Positions 22,176 through 30,581 of a DNA stretch of 45,592 nt are shown here, in pieces (positions within the stretch are counted from its first letter, which is position 1; each line of letters starts with the position of its first letter). A program made the position numbers and the translations under genes. The DNA lies in NCBI GenBank assembly GCA_902592545.1, contig CACJFA010000006.1, forward strand, positions 1 through 45,592, written 5' to 3'. Source of the DNA: an uncultured Pelagibacteraceae bacterium. GTDB lineage: Bacteria; Pseudomonadota; Alphaproteobacteria; Pelagibacterales; Pelagibacteraceae. A model generated the notes under the pieces. The model saw nothing but the letters and a program-made list of their open reading frames with translations. It did no database searches and was not told the DNA's origin.

Positions 22176-24693
22176 TCCTTCAGAATTTAATTTGGTTTTT
22201 AAATATGCTTTAAAAGACTTAAGTAGAAATTATCATAAAATTTCTAGTATCATTGTTACGCTATTTATAAGTCTCTTTATCTTAAGTGCTATTTTCACAA
22301 TTGAAGATAGTCTTAAAAAAGAACTTAATGATAATGCAAAAGCACTTTTAGGTGGAGATTTAGAGATTGATTACAATCGTAATCAAGGAAATTTAGATCT
22401 AGTTAACAAAGTAAAAGAATTTGCAACTGTTTCTCAAATGATTGAGTTCAGCACTATGCTTTCAACTACTGGCAGAGAAAAAAATAAATCATTATTTACT
22501 AGAATTAAAACTGTGGATGAAAAATATCCTTTATATGGAAATGTTGTTTATGAACCAATTAGTGCTTATGAAAGAATGCAAAAAGAACCTAATACTATCC
22601 TGATCAATGAAAGTTTATCAAAAACCCTAAATATTAAAATTAACGAAATAGTAAAAGTTCAAGATCAAAATTTTACAGTAATTGGAATTATTAAATCAGT
22701 ACCAGATGTAAGTGGATTTGTTGCATTTGGCGATTGGGCTTTAGCAGGAAAACAAACTTTAGAACTTTTAAAACTAAACGGTATTGGAAGCTTTTTAAAC
22801 TATGAATACAAAGTAAAGTTTAATGAAAATGATAAGCCAGTAGAAATTGAACAACGAATTGAAGAAATCTTTAAAGACGATCAAAAAGTTAAACTTAGAT
22901 ATCCTGAAAATTCTGCAAGTGGAATTAAAAGGATAATTAATAATTTTTCTCAATTTTTATCCCTTGTATCTATCAGCGCAATGTTGATAGCGGGCATTGG
23001 AATAGCAAATACTCTGCTTTCTTTTATTAATCAAAACAACATGTCGATAGCTGTAAGAAAAGCAGTTGGCTTTTATTCAAGCAATATTAAAACACTATAT
23101 TACCTTCAGTTATTTATACTTTTATTTATCATCACTGTTGTTGCTTATGGGTCGAGTTTTTTAATTGTGCCAATAGCAGATAAATATTTATCCGATGGAT
23201 TAGGATTGAATGTTTATCCAGTTTTTTCGTTACTTAATTTTTTAAAAATATTTTTGGTAGGATTATTGGTTCTGGTAATTTTTTCTATCCCAACAATCAG
23301 TTCTATTGATCAAGTAAAAGCCTCTAATTTATTTAGAAACGTATTCCAAAATCTTCAATTTTATTATTCTAAGAGATCAGTTGTTCTAAGCTTTGTTTTG
23401 CTATCTATATTAATTTTATTATTCACAGTTGGATCTGAACAACCCTCTTATAGCTTGGGTTACTTTGCTGCTTTTTTTGTGTGTTTAATTGTATTTTTCT
23501 TGCTTTCAAAATTAATCATTTTTTTTCTAAAAAAATTCAAATCTAGTCCAATAATTTCTTTAAAAGTTTCAATTAAAAATATTACTCAAACAAAAAGTAT
23601 AACTCCCATTACAGTTATGTCTCTTGGCTTAGGGGTTACTTTGCTATTAACCCTAGCTTTAGTTGGTACAAATTTTCAAAGAGAAATTGCTAAATCTATT
23701 CCTGATATTGCACCTGATTATTTCTTCGTAGGTATTCAAAAAGGAGAAAGAGAGAAATTTGAACAAGGAATTTTAAATATGGATCCAAATGCATCTATTG
23801 AAATTGTGCCAATGGTATCCTCTGGAATTGTAAAAATTAATGGTGTGGATCCTGACACTTATGTTAAACCAGATAATGATAGTTACTGGGTAATTGGTAG
23901 TGAACGAAGATCTTCATGGGTAGAAGATGTACCTGAAGATAATCCAATTTTAGAAGGTGAATGGTGGGATTTATCAAACCCTAATCAACTTCAAATATCA
24001 CTTGATGCAAAAGTTGCTAAAGATTTAAATATCCAGTTAGGTGATGTTTTTACTTTAAATGTTTATGGGCGTGAAATTGAAGGAAAAATAATTAATTTCA
24101 GAGAGGTAGATTATCGAGATTTAAGCATCAACTTTGCAATGTTATTTAACCCTCAATATGCAAAAAATATTCCACACGAATATTTAGCCACTGCAAAATT
24201 TAATTCAAATAAATTTGATGAAACTGAAATGCTTGAAATCATGCCTAGTTTATCAATGATAAAAATTGCAGATTACTTATCTAAAGTTACAGCTGTTTTG
24301 AATAAGGTATTTATTGCAGTTACTTTAATTTCGGCAATTACTATTGTTATCGGTTTAATTGTCATTTCAAGTGCAATTATGGTTCAAGGAAAAGTAAAAG
24401 AATATCAAAATTTAGTCTTTAAAATTTTAGGTTTTTCAAAAAAACAAATTGTTTTTTCATCGTTAATTGAATTCATCATTATTTTTAAATCTGTAATTTT
24501 AATCGCAATATTCTTTGCAGTGATTGGTTCAAAATTTATTATGGAAAATATTTTTGAGCTAGTATGGATGTTTGACTTTAAAGTTTTAATTTATTTAGGA
24601 TTTTCGATTGGCTTTGTTACTTTAATTTTAATATTACTAACAAACTTAAAATATCTAAATCCTAAAGTTTATCCTTTAATAAGAAATCAATAA
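22159..24693 (+). CDS. ybbP: YbbP-type FtsX-family ABC permease
   Basis: Large 844-residue permease with one N-terminal span, an extracytoplasmic domain (about 50-255), a first FtsX-like core (about 260-395), further spans to about 450, a second exported domain (about 510-690) and a C-terminal FtsX core of three spans. This two-core layout is the YbbP/MacB-superfamily type VII pattern. It partners YbbA just upstream and is next to tesA. It probably moves lipid-like substrates or uses mechanotransmission in the periplasm; that is inference from family. Confidence 0.9.
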   Translation: MEKLNNPSEFNLVFKYALKDLSRNYHKISSIIVTLFISLFILSAIFTIEDSLKKELNDNAKALLGGDLEIDYNRNQGNLDLVNKVKEFATVSQMIEFSTMLSTTGREKNKSLFTRIKTVDEKYPLYGNVVYEPISAYERMQKEPNTILINESLSKTLNIKINEIVKVQDQNFTVIGIIKSVPDVSGFVAFGDWALAGKQTLELLKLNGIGSFLNYEYKVKFNENDKPVEIEQRIEEIFKDDQKVKLRYPENSASGIKRIINNFSQFLSLVSISAMLIAGIGIANTLLSFINQNNMSIAVRKAVGFYSSNIKTLYYLQLFILLFIITVVAYGSSFLIVPIADKYLSDGLGLNVYPVFSLLNFLKIFLVGLLVLVIFSIPTISSIDQVKASNLFRNVFQNLQFYYSKRSVVLSFVLLSILILLFTVGSEQPSYSLGYFAAFFVCLIVFFLLSKLIIFFLKKFKSSPIISLKVSIKNITQTKSITPITVMSLGLGVTLLLTLALVGTNFQREIAKSIPDIAPDYFFVGIQKGEREKFEQGILNMDPNASIEIVPMVSSGIVKINGVDPDTYVKPDNDSYWVIGSERRSSWVEDVPEDNPILEGEWWDLSNPNQLQISLDAKVAKDLNIQLGDVFTLNVYGREIEGKIINFREVDYRDLSINFAMLFNPQYAKNIPHEYLATAKFNSNKFDETEMLEIMPSLSMIKIADYLSKVTAVLNKVFIAVTLISAITIVIGLIVISSAIMVQGKVKEYQNLVFKILGFSKKQIVFSSLIEFIIIFKSVILIAIFFAVIGSKFIMENIFELVWMFDFKVLIYLGFSIGFVTLILILLTNLKYLNPKVYPLIRNQ

Positions 24694-25110
24694 TTAGAAT
24701 TTAGAAATTTTACTATCTAAGGAAATTAGATTTAATTCTACTTTTAATTTTGGGTATCTTTTTTTAATTTGTTTTTTAATCTTAGAGAACGACTCTTTAT
24801 GAATTTTTTTTTCATTAGCTTGGCTAAATTCCTTTTTTCCATTTGCAATTTTGGCAGCACCACAATCTTTATGATTAATGACAATTAATTTTTCAATTTT
24901 ATGCAATTGAATAGAGGTTGCTAAATTGTCATAAAACGTTTTATGCCATTGCTTAAATTTATTATGAGTAACCCCAACCGCTGCACCTGCAATTGTGAAT
25001 GCACTATATTTTCCTGTTAGTTTTTTTTTCTTTAAATGATTATGAACTAAATGTTGAAATCTTGGATCAATACAAGATAACACCATTGCTTTAAATTTTG
25101 AATTCTTCAA
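24694..25110 (-). CDS. Small beta-carbonic-anhydrase-like zinc protein
   Basis: A 138-residue protein with the full beta-class ligand set: C13, D15 and R17 in SCIDPRF, and H80 with C83 in NHKDCGAAK. It is shorter than typical beta-carbonic anhydrases of about 200 residues, lacking most of the C-terminal part. It may hydrate carbon dioxide or be a short family variant with altered activity. It starts four bases inside the SOUL gene end, indicating coupling. It ends directly against the ybbP stop on the other strand. Confidence 0.78.
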   Translation of the reverse strand: MKNSKFKAMVLSCIDPRFQHLVHNHLKKKKLTGKYSAFTIAGAAVGVTHNKFKQWHKTFYDNLATSIQLHKIEKLIVINHKDCGAAKIANGKKEFSQANEKKIHKESFSKIKKQIKKRYPKLKVELNLISLDSKISKF

Positions 25111-25673
25111 TTTAATTCTACTTTAAACATAGCCTCGTTTCTTCTATTCATTGGAAGGGTAAATGGGCTATCATAGGTTGCTCTAATAGGTGGGCTTATA
25201 ATTGATATATTTTTATTTTGTAACTCTTTTTCTAAGATTTCTTTATGTTTAAGAAAATTTTTATCCGAAGCTCGTCCAGAATACCTCAATACTGCGTAGT
25301 ATCCTCCTTCGATATTAACTATTTTAACGTCTTCCCTGCTTGGATTTGGTGCATTCTCTGAATTAAATTTAGAGGGCAAGTAAAATTGCATACTCATATT
25401 TCCGTTTTTTTCAACTTGAGTAACTGGGGTAGTCATTTTAATTTTCTCTTGGGTATCGTTTCTGCCTGAAATATAATTAAATAACTTTCTAAAATTACTA
25501 TCTATTCCAGATGTCATAGTTTCAACAGCTAAACGATCAGAATATTTTCTAATCTCATAAACTTCATTTTTAGAGACAACTTCATAATTTGCTTCTTCGT
25601 AAGCCATAACTGTAGAATAAGGTAAAATAAATAAACTACAAAATACTATAAAATAAAGTTTAATAATTTTCAT
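25107..25673 (-). CDS. Exported SOUL heme-binding-family protein
   Basis: A 188-residue SOUL/HBP-family protein with a signal peptide (cleavage likely after STVMA). Family landmarks are YEVVSKNEVYEIRKY at the mature N-terminus, KIKMTTPVTQVEK near the middle and RATYDSPFTLPMNRRNEAMF near the end. SOUL proteins bind heme or tetrapyrroles in eukaryotes; bacterial ones are little studied. It lies between the acetyltransferase-like gene and the carbonic-anhydrase-like gene in a three-gene operon. Confidence 0.88.
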   Translation of the reverse strand: MKIIKLYFIVFCSLFILPYSTVMAYEEANYEVVSKNEVYEIRKYSDRLAVETMTSGIDSNFRKLFNYISGRNDTQEKIKMTTPVTQVEKNGNMSMQFYLPSKFNSENAPNPSREDVKIVNIEGGYYAVLRYSGRASDKNFLKHKEILEKELQNKNISIISPPIRATYDSPFTLPMNRRNEAMFKVELN

Positions 25674-25675
25674 TT

Positions 25676-26230
25676 TTACATAACTTTATATTCAAAATTT
25701 TGTGTAGTTTCATTAATTTGAATTAATTTAGCTCCATTTCTCTCATGAAAATTAGTTGCCATTTCTGTTAGAGGTGAAAGAGTTACCAATCTATTTAAAT
25801 GATTAGATTTTTTAATTTTTTTGAATACTTCTTTTACTATTAATTTTCCTCCACCCTTTTTTTTAGACCATACGGTGTAAGCAATTGCTATTTGACCACC
25901 AGACTGATCTCGCATAGCAGTTTGTAGAAATGCATCAGTGCTAAGTTTTTCTAACTCTTCAACACTTTTTGGAATTTCATTTGTATAAGCAAAACACATT
26001 ACTGCATGAATTTCTCCTTTGTATTCAACTCCAAAAATTTTTCTTCCGTATCCCGTTCTAAACTTATTATCTAACTCCGGTCTTACAGGATCTTCATCTG
26101 TATTACATTCTTTTAGCTCAACAAGTTTTGCACCTTTAACCCAACCAAAAAAGTTATCGATATTTTTACTTAAGACTTGTCTATTTTTTCTTAATCTAGC
26201 TTTAATTCTTGGATTAAATTTTTTTTTCAT
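25676..26230 (-). CDS. GNAT-like acetyltransferase-fold protein
   Basis: A 184-residue protein with a very basic N-terminus (MKKKFNPRIKARLRKNR). The segment IAYTVWSKKKGGGKLIVKEV, followed later by TNFHERNGAKLIQI, resembles the GNAT CoA-binding loop and the final strand where the substrate turns. Catalytic residues cannot be assigned. It heads a three-gene operon with SOUL and carbonic-anhydrase-like genes, with two bases to the next start. Function unknown; the fold call is tentative. Confidence 0.6.
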   Translation of the reverse strand: MKKKFNPRIKARLRKNRQVLSKNIDNFFGWVKGAKLVELKECNTDEDPVRPELDNKFRTGYGRKIFGVEYKGEIHAVMCFAYTNEIPKSVEELEKLSTDAFLQTAMRDQSGGQIAIAYTVWSKKKGGGKLIVKEVFKKIKKSNHLNRLVTLSPLTEMATNFHERNGAKLIQINETTQNFEYKVM

Positions 26231-26279
26231 GATTTAAATAATTTAAACATTTATTCAAAATTTAGTATGTGTAAAAAAA

Positions 26280-27026
26280 TCATATTAGATAATCGTATAA
26301 AAGCTTTGAACTAGTTACGAAAATTAGAGCATATATAAAATTATAAAATAATTTTTCTTCTATAATTTTAAGTAATTTATATCCAATCAATATTCCTAAT
26401 AAAGCAACTGGAAATAATATAGCTGACTGTTTAAAAGACTCTAAATTTGTCATAGACAAATTAATATACAAAGGAAGTTTAATTAAATTCACAAAAGTGA
26501 AAAAAAATATTCTTGTTCCAACATAGATTTCTTTTTTCATTCTAAGTGGAAGTAAGTAAAGACTGGTTGGAGTTCCTCCAGCATGCACACAAAAACTTGT
26601 AAAACCTGCAACCACAGAACAAGCTCCACCTTTTAAAAAATTTTTCTCTGATTGTTTTTCTTTGTCTTTTTTAAAAAAAAAATAATGGCCTGCAAATAAA
26701 AATCCCATTACTCCAATTATAAATTTTAACAAATCTTCTGAAAAATATGAAAAAGTTAAAGATCCAATAATTATACCAATGGCTGCAAATGGAACCATTA
26801 GTTTTAAAGTTCCTAAATCAAATTCTTTTCTATATTTATAAACAGCAATGAAATCTGAAAAAATTAGAATTGGTAAAATAATTCCTAAAGCTTGATTTAG
26901 CGGCATCACTATTGTCATTAACGGAACAGAAATTAAAGTCATGGATCCACCTAGGCCTGATTTTGCAATTCCGTATAAAATTATGGCTGGAACAACTGTA
27001 AAAAAAAATAATAAGTTTATTTCCAT
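26280..27026 (-). CDS. TauE/SafE-family sulfite/anion exporter-like permease
   Basis: A 248-residue membrane protein with about eight spans. The N-terminal ILYGIAKSGLGGSMTLISVP and the later AGFTSFCVHAGGTPTSLYLL match the two glycine-rich repeat motifs of COG0730. Such proteins move sulfite, sulfonates or other small organic anions. It overlaps the small acetyltransferase gene by ten bases and shares a transcript with the ScfR-type regulator upstream. The substrate is unknown; a link to carboxylate metabolism is possible from context. Confidence 0.85.
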   Translation of the reverse strand: MEINLLFFFTVVPAIILYGIAKSGLGGSMTLISVPLMTIVMPLNQALGIILPILIFSDFIAVYKYRKEFDLGTLKLMVPFAAIGIIIGSLTFSYFSEDLLKFIIGVMGFLFAGHYFFFKKDKEKQSEKNFLKGGACSVVAGFTSFCVHAGGTPTSLYLLPLRMKKEIYVGTRIFFFTFVNLIKLPLYINLSMTNLESFKQSAILFPVALLGILIGYKLLKIIEEKLFYNFIYALIFVTSSKLLYDYLI

Positions 27027-27286
27027 TTATTTAATGATTTTAATAATTTCGATCCTAAAGGGCTAATTGGTTCCTGAAGTATTATTTCTTTTCCAGTTTT
27101 TTGTTTTACTAATTGTAATAGTTTAGTTGCTAAACCTTGTTTTCTAAAAATTGGATTAACAAAAATATACTCTACCTCACCTTTTTCATTAAATCTAACA
27201 AAGCCTATTGTTGTATTTTCATTTTTAAGGGTAAAAACTCCCTCAGTTTCCTCAATTTTAAAATTTGAAACTTCCAGACTGTTCAT
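27017..27286 (-). CDS. Small GNAT-family N-acetyltransferase
   Basis: An 89-residue protein consisting mostly of a GNAT core: TIGFVRFNEKGEVEYIFVNP followed by the acetyl-CoA-binding loop FRKQGLATKLLQL (R/QxxGxA). This is shorter than typical GNATs of about 140 residues and matches the minimal YidJ/GCN5-like type. It sits between the 54-residue membrane protein and the TauE/SafE gene, five bases after the former's stop, in the scfR operon. Confidence 0.8.
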   Translation of the reverse strand: MNSLEVSNFKIEETEGVFTLKNENTTIGFVRFNEKGEVEYIFVNPIFRKQGLATKLLQLVKQKTGKEIILQEPISPLGSKLLKSLNKWK

Positions 27287-27291
27287 GAATC

Positions 27292-27456
27292 CTAGTAATT
27301 TAGGAGTAAAAGGATTACTGCTATCGCAGCAATAATGGAGCTAACAACAATATAATTAAGCTTAATATTGAATTTTTTTTCTAAGAACTCAGTGATTTGT
27401 TCCCAGAATAATACTATTAAAAAAATAATTATAGCTGGCAATATATATTTAATCAT
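27292..27456 (-). CDS. 54-residue two-span membrane protein
   Basis: Not recognised. The ATG at 27456 follows the scfR stop by two bases. The product has a hydrophobic span (ILPAIIIFLIVLFW), a charged middle (EQITEFLEKKFNIK) and a second span (YIVVSSIIAAIAVILLLL), with almost nothing after it. Tight spacing on both sides (the GNAT start is five bases beyond its stop) supports it as a genuine operon member. Function unknown. Confidence 0.65.
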   Translation of the reverse strand: MIKYILPAIIIFLIVLFWEQITEFLEKKFNIKLNYIVVSSIIAAIAVILLLLNY

Positions 27457-27458
27457 AA

Positions 27459-28892
27459 TTAAGCTTTGTCATCGCTGACATAAACCGAAACACCTCTTGT
27501 ATTTAAATCAACATCAAATTTTTTATGTAATGGGGGGAATGCTCTTTGTGAACAATCTAATCTGTCACAGGTTCTGCAAGAAACTCCAATTGGAATTTCA
27601 GTAGATTTATCATTTATATTTACGTTTTCAGTATAAACAAAATCTTTTGCATATTTTGCATCACAACCAAGTCCTATAGATAAAACACTTTTAGCTTGAC
27701 CAAATCGTCCAATACCTTTTTCAACAGTTCTTGCAATACAAACGTATTTTTCACCATTATTCATTTTGCTTACAGCCGCCTGAATAACCCCTGGTCTAGT
27801 AAAAGCAGAATAAACATTCCATCGTGGACAAGCACCACCATATCTTGGGATATCTATACCTGATAAAGAAAATCTTTTAGAAATATTACCTGCCATATCG
27901 ACTCTTAAAAAATGAAAAGGAATTCCAGGAAGTTTTGGGTCTTGAAGACAAGTTACTCTATGAGCCACTTGTTCAAAAGATGTTGCAAAAGTATTTTGAA
28001 GTAACTCTAAATCATATTTAAGTTTCTTACACTCAGAATGAAATAATTTATAAGGCATTAAAATAGCTGCCCCACAATAATTGAGTAAAGCAACTTTAGT
28101 TAACTTTTTTGACTCCTCAGATGGAAAACTAAATTTAGAAAGATAGTCATCAATTTCTTTATTTGCGCCTTCTTGTGCTATTTGTGCAGCTGCATGTAAT
28201 TTTTTTGTTTCTAGTGAACTGTAATCACTAAGCAATAACTCTTTTTTATTTTTATTATAAATTTTTGAAAATGGTTTGCTTTCATCAGGAATAACATCTT
28301 TTACAGTAATAGAATATTCTGAATACAAATATTCACACAAAGCAATGTATCTTGTACGATTATTTTTTTGAATTTTATCAAAAACTTTATTTGCAAATTC
28401 TTCTAATTTAGGAAAATAATTTTTATTATCCTGTAAAAAGTCTGAAATAACTTCTCCTGGAAAAGAATTTTTTCTATTATCAACAATCTTCCCAGAAATT
28501 TTTTCAATTTTATTAATTAGCTCGTGATCTTTTTTCTTTAAAATATCTCCAAGTCTTACAATTGCTTTTCCAATTTTTGGGTTGGTACTAACTAAATCTT
28601 TTACTTCAGGTCCTAAAATATCTAAATCCTCAAATAAACTATCATCTAAAATCTCAGAAATTGTATTTTGAAGATTAATATCTGTCTTTGAAGTAAGATC
28701 AGATAATTGAATATTTAATCTTTCACATAAGTTTAATAGGAGGTCGCCATCAATTTTTCTTTTTCCGCTTTCAATAAGATTCAAATAACTTGGTGAAATG
28801 TTTAAATCTTCTGCTAATTTATTTGCTTGAAGACCAAGCTGTCTTCTAAAAGACTTGATTTTAGGCCCTATTTTTAAATCTATTTGACTCAT
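27459..28892 (-). CDS. scfR: ScfR/RamB-type XRE regulator of short-chain acyl and glyoxylate metabolism
   Basis: A 477-residue regulator with an N-terminal XRE helix-turn-helix (about residues 8-65: LGLQANKLAEDLNISPSYLN), a middle IrrE/ImmA-like domain and a C-terminal DUF2083 domain ending with a cysteine cluster (CRTCDRLDCSQRAFPP, about 443-458). The IrrE-like region reads LHAAAQIAQEG where active peptidases have HExxH, so it is probably a ligand-sensing, not proteolytic, module. Relatives (RamB, PrpC regulators, MccR, ScfR) control glyoxylate, propionate and ethylmalonyl-CoA genes. It is divergent from aceA, and TTTGTAAA boxes lie directly upstream. Confidence 0.9.
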   Translation of the reverse strand: MSQIDLKIGPKIKSFRRQLGLQANKLAEDLNISPSYLNLIESGKRKIDGDLLLNLCERLNIQLSDLTSKTDINLQNTISEILDDSLFEDLDILGPEVKDLVSTNPKIGKAIVRLGDILKKKDHELINKIEKISGKIVDNRKNSFPGEVISDFLQDNKNYFPKLEEFANKVFDKIQKNNRTRYIALCEYLYSEYSITVKDVIPDESKPFSKIYNKNKKELLLSDYSSLETKKLHAAAQIAQEGANKEIDDYLSKFSFPSEESKKLTKVALLNYCGAAILMPYKLFHSECKKLKYDLELLQNTFATSFEQVAHRVTCLQDPKLPGIPFHFLRVDMAGNISKRFSLSGIDIPRYGGACPRWNVYSAFTRPGVIQAAVSKMNNGEKYVCIARTVEKGIGRFGQAKSVLSIGLGCDAKYAKDFVYTENVNINDKSTEIPIGVSCRTCDRLDCSQRAFPPLHKKFDVDLNTRGVSVYVSDDKA

Positions 28893-28900
28893 ATTTACTA

Positions 28901-28991
28901 TTTGTAAATTTTGTAAATTTTTTTTTACAATATTTTTTCCCTATTTACAAAGCTTTTTAACGTTTTTTATAGATTTTGTAAATTCTGTAAA
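28901..28991. promoter_or_regulatory. TTTGTAAA operator array between scfR and aceA
   Basis: Tandem boxes with a 9-base period occur on both sides of the spacer: TTTGTAAA at 28901-28908 and 28910-28917 next to the scfR start, and TTTGTAAA at 28975-28982 with TCTGTAAA at 28984-28991 before the small ORF and aceA. Inverted TTTACAAA lies at 28944-28951. These resemble RamB-type TTTGCAAA sites with T for C. The boxes would let the regulator control both itself and aceA. Confidence 0.65.
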
Positions 28992-29004
28992 ATATATAAT
29001 TTAC

Positions 29005-29166
29005 ATGGATAAAAATTTAAAAAACACAGAAAATGAAGCTCAAATCATCAAAAAAGAGGACTTAGATCAGCACAATAGTAGAGGAATCTATATGAGAGAT
29101 GATCATTGTGATTGGGGTTCAAGTGGAATGAGTGAGCTAATCAAAGCCTTAGACGATAGCAACTAA
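29005..29166 (+). CDS. 53-residue unrecognised ORF leading the aceA transcript
   Basis: Not recognised. The product is hydrophilic and acidic at the end, with the distinctive segment IYMRDDHCDWGSSGMSELI and a C-terminus of KALDDSN. It has a single cysteine flanked by His and Trp. TATAAT at 28995-29000 lies four bases before the ATG, so the transcript may start at the start codon. It ends 51 bases before aceA on the same strand, in the middle of a regulated promoter. The composition is not that of random A/T-rich DNA. It may be a leader peptide or a regulator partner; this is inference. Confidence 0.6.
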   Translation: MDKNLKNTENEAQIIKKEDLDQHNSRGIYMRDDHCDWGSSGMSELIKALDDSN

Positions 29167-29217
29167 TTCATTCCTCTTAATCAATTTTCTAAATTAAAAC
29201 ACAAAGGAAACTAAAAA

Positions 29218-30492
29218 ATGAGTGCAGAAAATATCTCATACGACTTAAAAAGATTTGCTGGAATAAAAAGAGACTACACTGATGAGGAAGTTGAAAGATT
29301 AAGAGGCTCAATTAAAATTGAATATTCTTTGTGTAAAAACCAATCTCAAAAACTTTGGAAATTATTAAATTCTGAGCCATACGTGAACACACTTGGCTCT
29401 TTGTCGGGTAATCAAGCAGTACAACATGCAAAAGCCGGTTTAAAAGCAATTTATTTAAGTGGATGGCAAGTTGCTGCTGATGCTAATACAGCTGGCGAAA
29501 TGTATCCAGACCAATCTTTATATCCTTATGACAGTGCACCAAAATTAGTTGAGTCTATGAATAACTCTTTAATCAGAGCTGATCAAATCCAGCATATGGA
29601 AATGCGAGACGGTGATATGAAAAAAGAAGATAGAACAGATTACATGTTGCCTATTATTGCTGATGGTGAAGCTGGATTTGGTGGTCCATTAAATGTGTTT
29701 GAATTAACTAAAAAATTTATAAGAGCAGGTGCTGCAGGTGTACACTTTGAAGATCAGCTAGCTAGTGAAAAAAAATGTGGTCACATGGGTGGTAAAGTTT
29801 TAGTACCAACAGGAACAATGGTAAAAAATCTTAAAGCTGCAAGATTAGCTGCTGATATTGCAGAGGTTCCATTAATTATTTTAGCTAGAACTGATGCGAA
29901 TGCTGCAAAACTAATTACGAATGATTTTGATGAAAATGACAAACCATTTTTAACAGGTGAAAGATCTCCTGAAGGTTTTCATTATGTAAAAGATGGAATT
30001 GAACAGGCTATCTCTAGAGGTTTAGCTTATGCTCCTTATGCTGATTTAATTTGGTGTGAAACAGCAACTCCTAATTTAGCTGAAGCTAAAAAGTTTGCAG
30101 ATGCTATACATGAAAAATTTCCTGGAAAACTTTTAGCATATAATTGTTCACCTTCTTTTAATTGGAAAAAACATTTAAGCGATGATGAAATTGCTTCATT
30201 CCAACAAGAAATTGCAAAAATGGGTTATAAATTTCAATTTATTACTCTTGCTGGTTTTCATACTCAAAATATTGCAATTTTTGAACTTGCTGAAAAATAT
30301 AGAAAAGAAGGTATGGCTGCATACTCTAGAATTCAACAACAAGAATTTGCTCGAGAAAAAGATGGTTATACTAGCGTTAAACACCAAAGAGAAGTTGGTA
30401 CATCCTATTTTGATGCAGTATCAAATACTATCAGTAGCGGTCAAAGCTCAACTACAGCAATGGCTGGATCGACTGAGTCAGAACAGTTTTAA
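29218..30492 (+). CDS. aceA: Isocitrate lyase
   Basis: First enzyme of the glyoxylate shunt, splitting isocitrate to succinate and glyoxylate. The catalytic motif KKCGH is at residues 185-189 with C187 as base; upstream are [20 protein letters not shown] and [11 protein letters not shown] carrying metal ligands. The 424 residues match proteobacterial ICL. An AAGGAA ribosome site precedes the ATG. A strong terminator follows. Malate synthase is not in the window. Confidence 0.97.
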   Translation: MSAENISYDLKRFAGIKRDYTDEEVERLRGSIKIEYSLCKNQSQKLWKLLNSEPYVNTLGSLSGNQAVQHAKAGLKAIYLSGWQVAADANTAGEMYPDQSLYPYDSAPKLVESMNNSLIRADQIQHMEMRDGDMKKEDRTDYMLPIIADGEAGFGGPLNVFELTKKFIRAGAAGVHFEDQLASEKKCGHMGGKVLVPTGTMVKNLKAARLAADIAEVPLIILARTDANAAKLITNDFDENDKPFLTGERSPEGFHYVKDGIEQAISRGLAYAPYADLIWCETATPNLAEAKKFADAIHEKFPGKLLAYNCSPSFNWKKHLSDDEIASFQQEIAKMGYKFQFITLAGFHTQNIAIFELAEKYRKEGMAAYSRIQQQEFAREKDGYTSVKHQREVGTSYFDAVSNTISSGQSSTTAMAGSTESEQF

Positions 30493-30521
30493 AAAAATAA
30501 CTTCCCTCTCCATTTTTTTAG

Positions 30522-30549
30522 TAGCCCTTAACAGGGCTATTTTTTATTT
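30522..30549 (+). terminator. Rho-independent terminator after aceA
   Basis: Stem TAGCCCT (30522-30528), loop TAAC, AGGGCTA (30533-30539), followed by TTTTTTATTT. It separates aceA from the next gene on the same strand. Confidence 0.9.
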
Positions 30550-30581
30550 GTAATTCATACTAAGACTGCTAAGGGTCACAA

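Noticed and set aside
30182..30553. 123-residue frame overlapping the aceA end in another reading frame
   Set aside because: It runs through conserved isocitrate lyase sequence and across the terminator hairpin; composition is that of an out-of-frame A/T-rich read.
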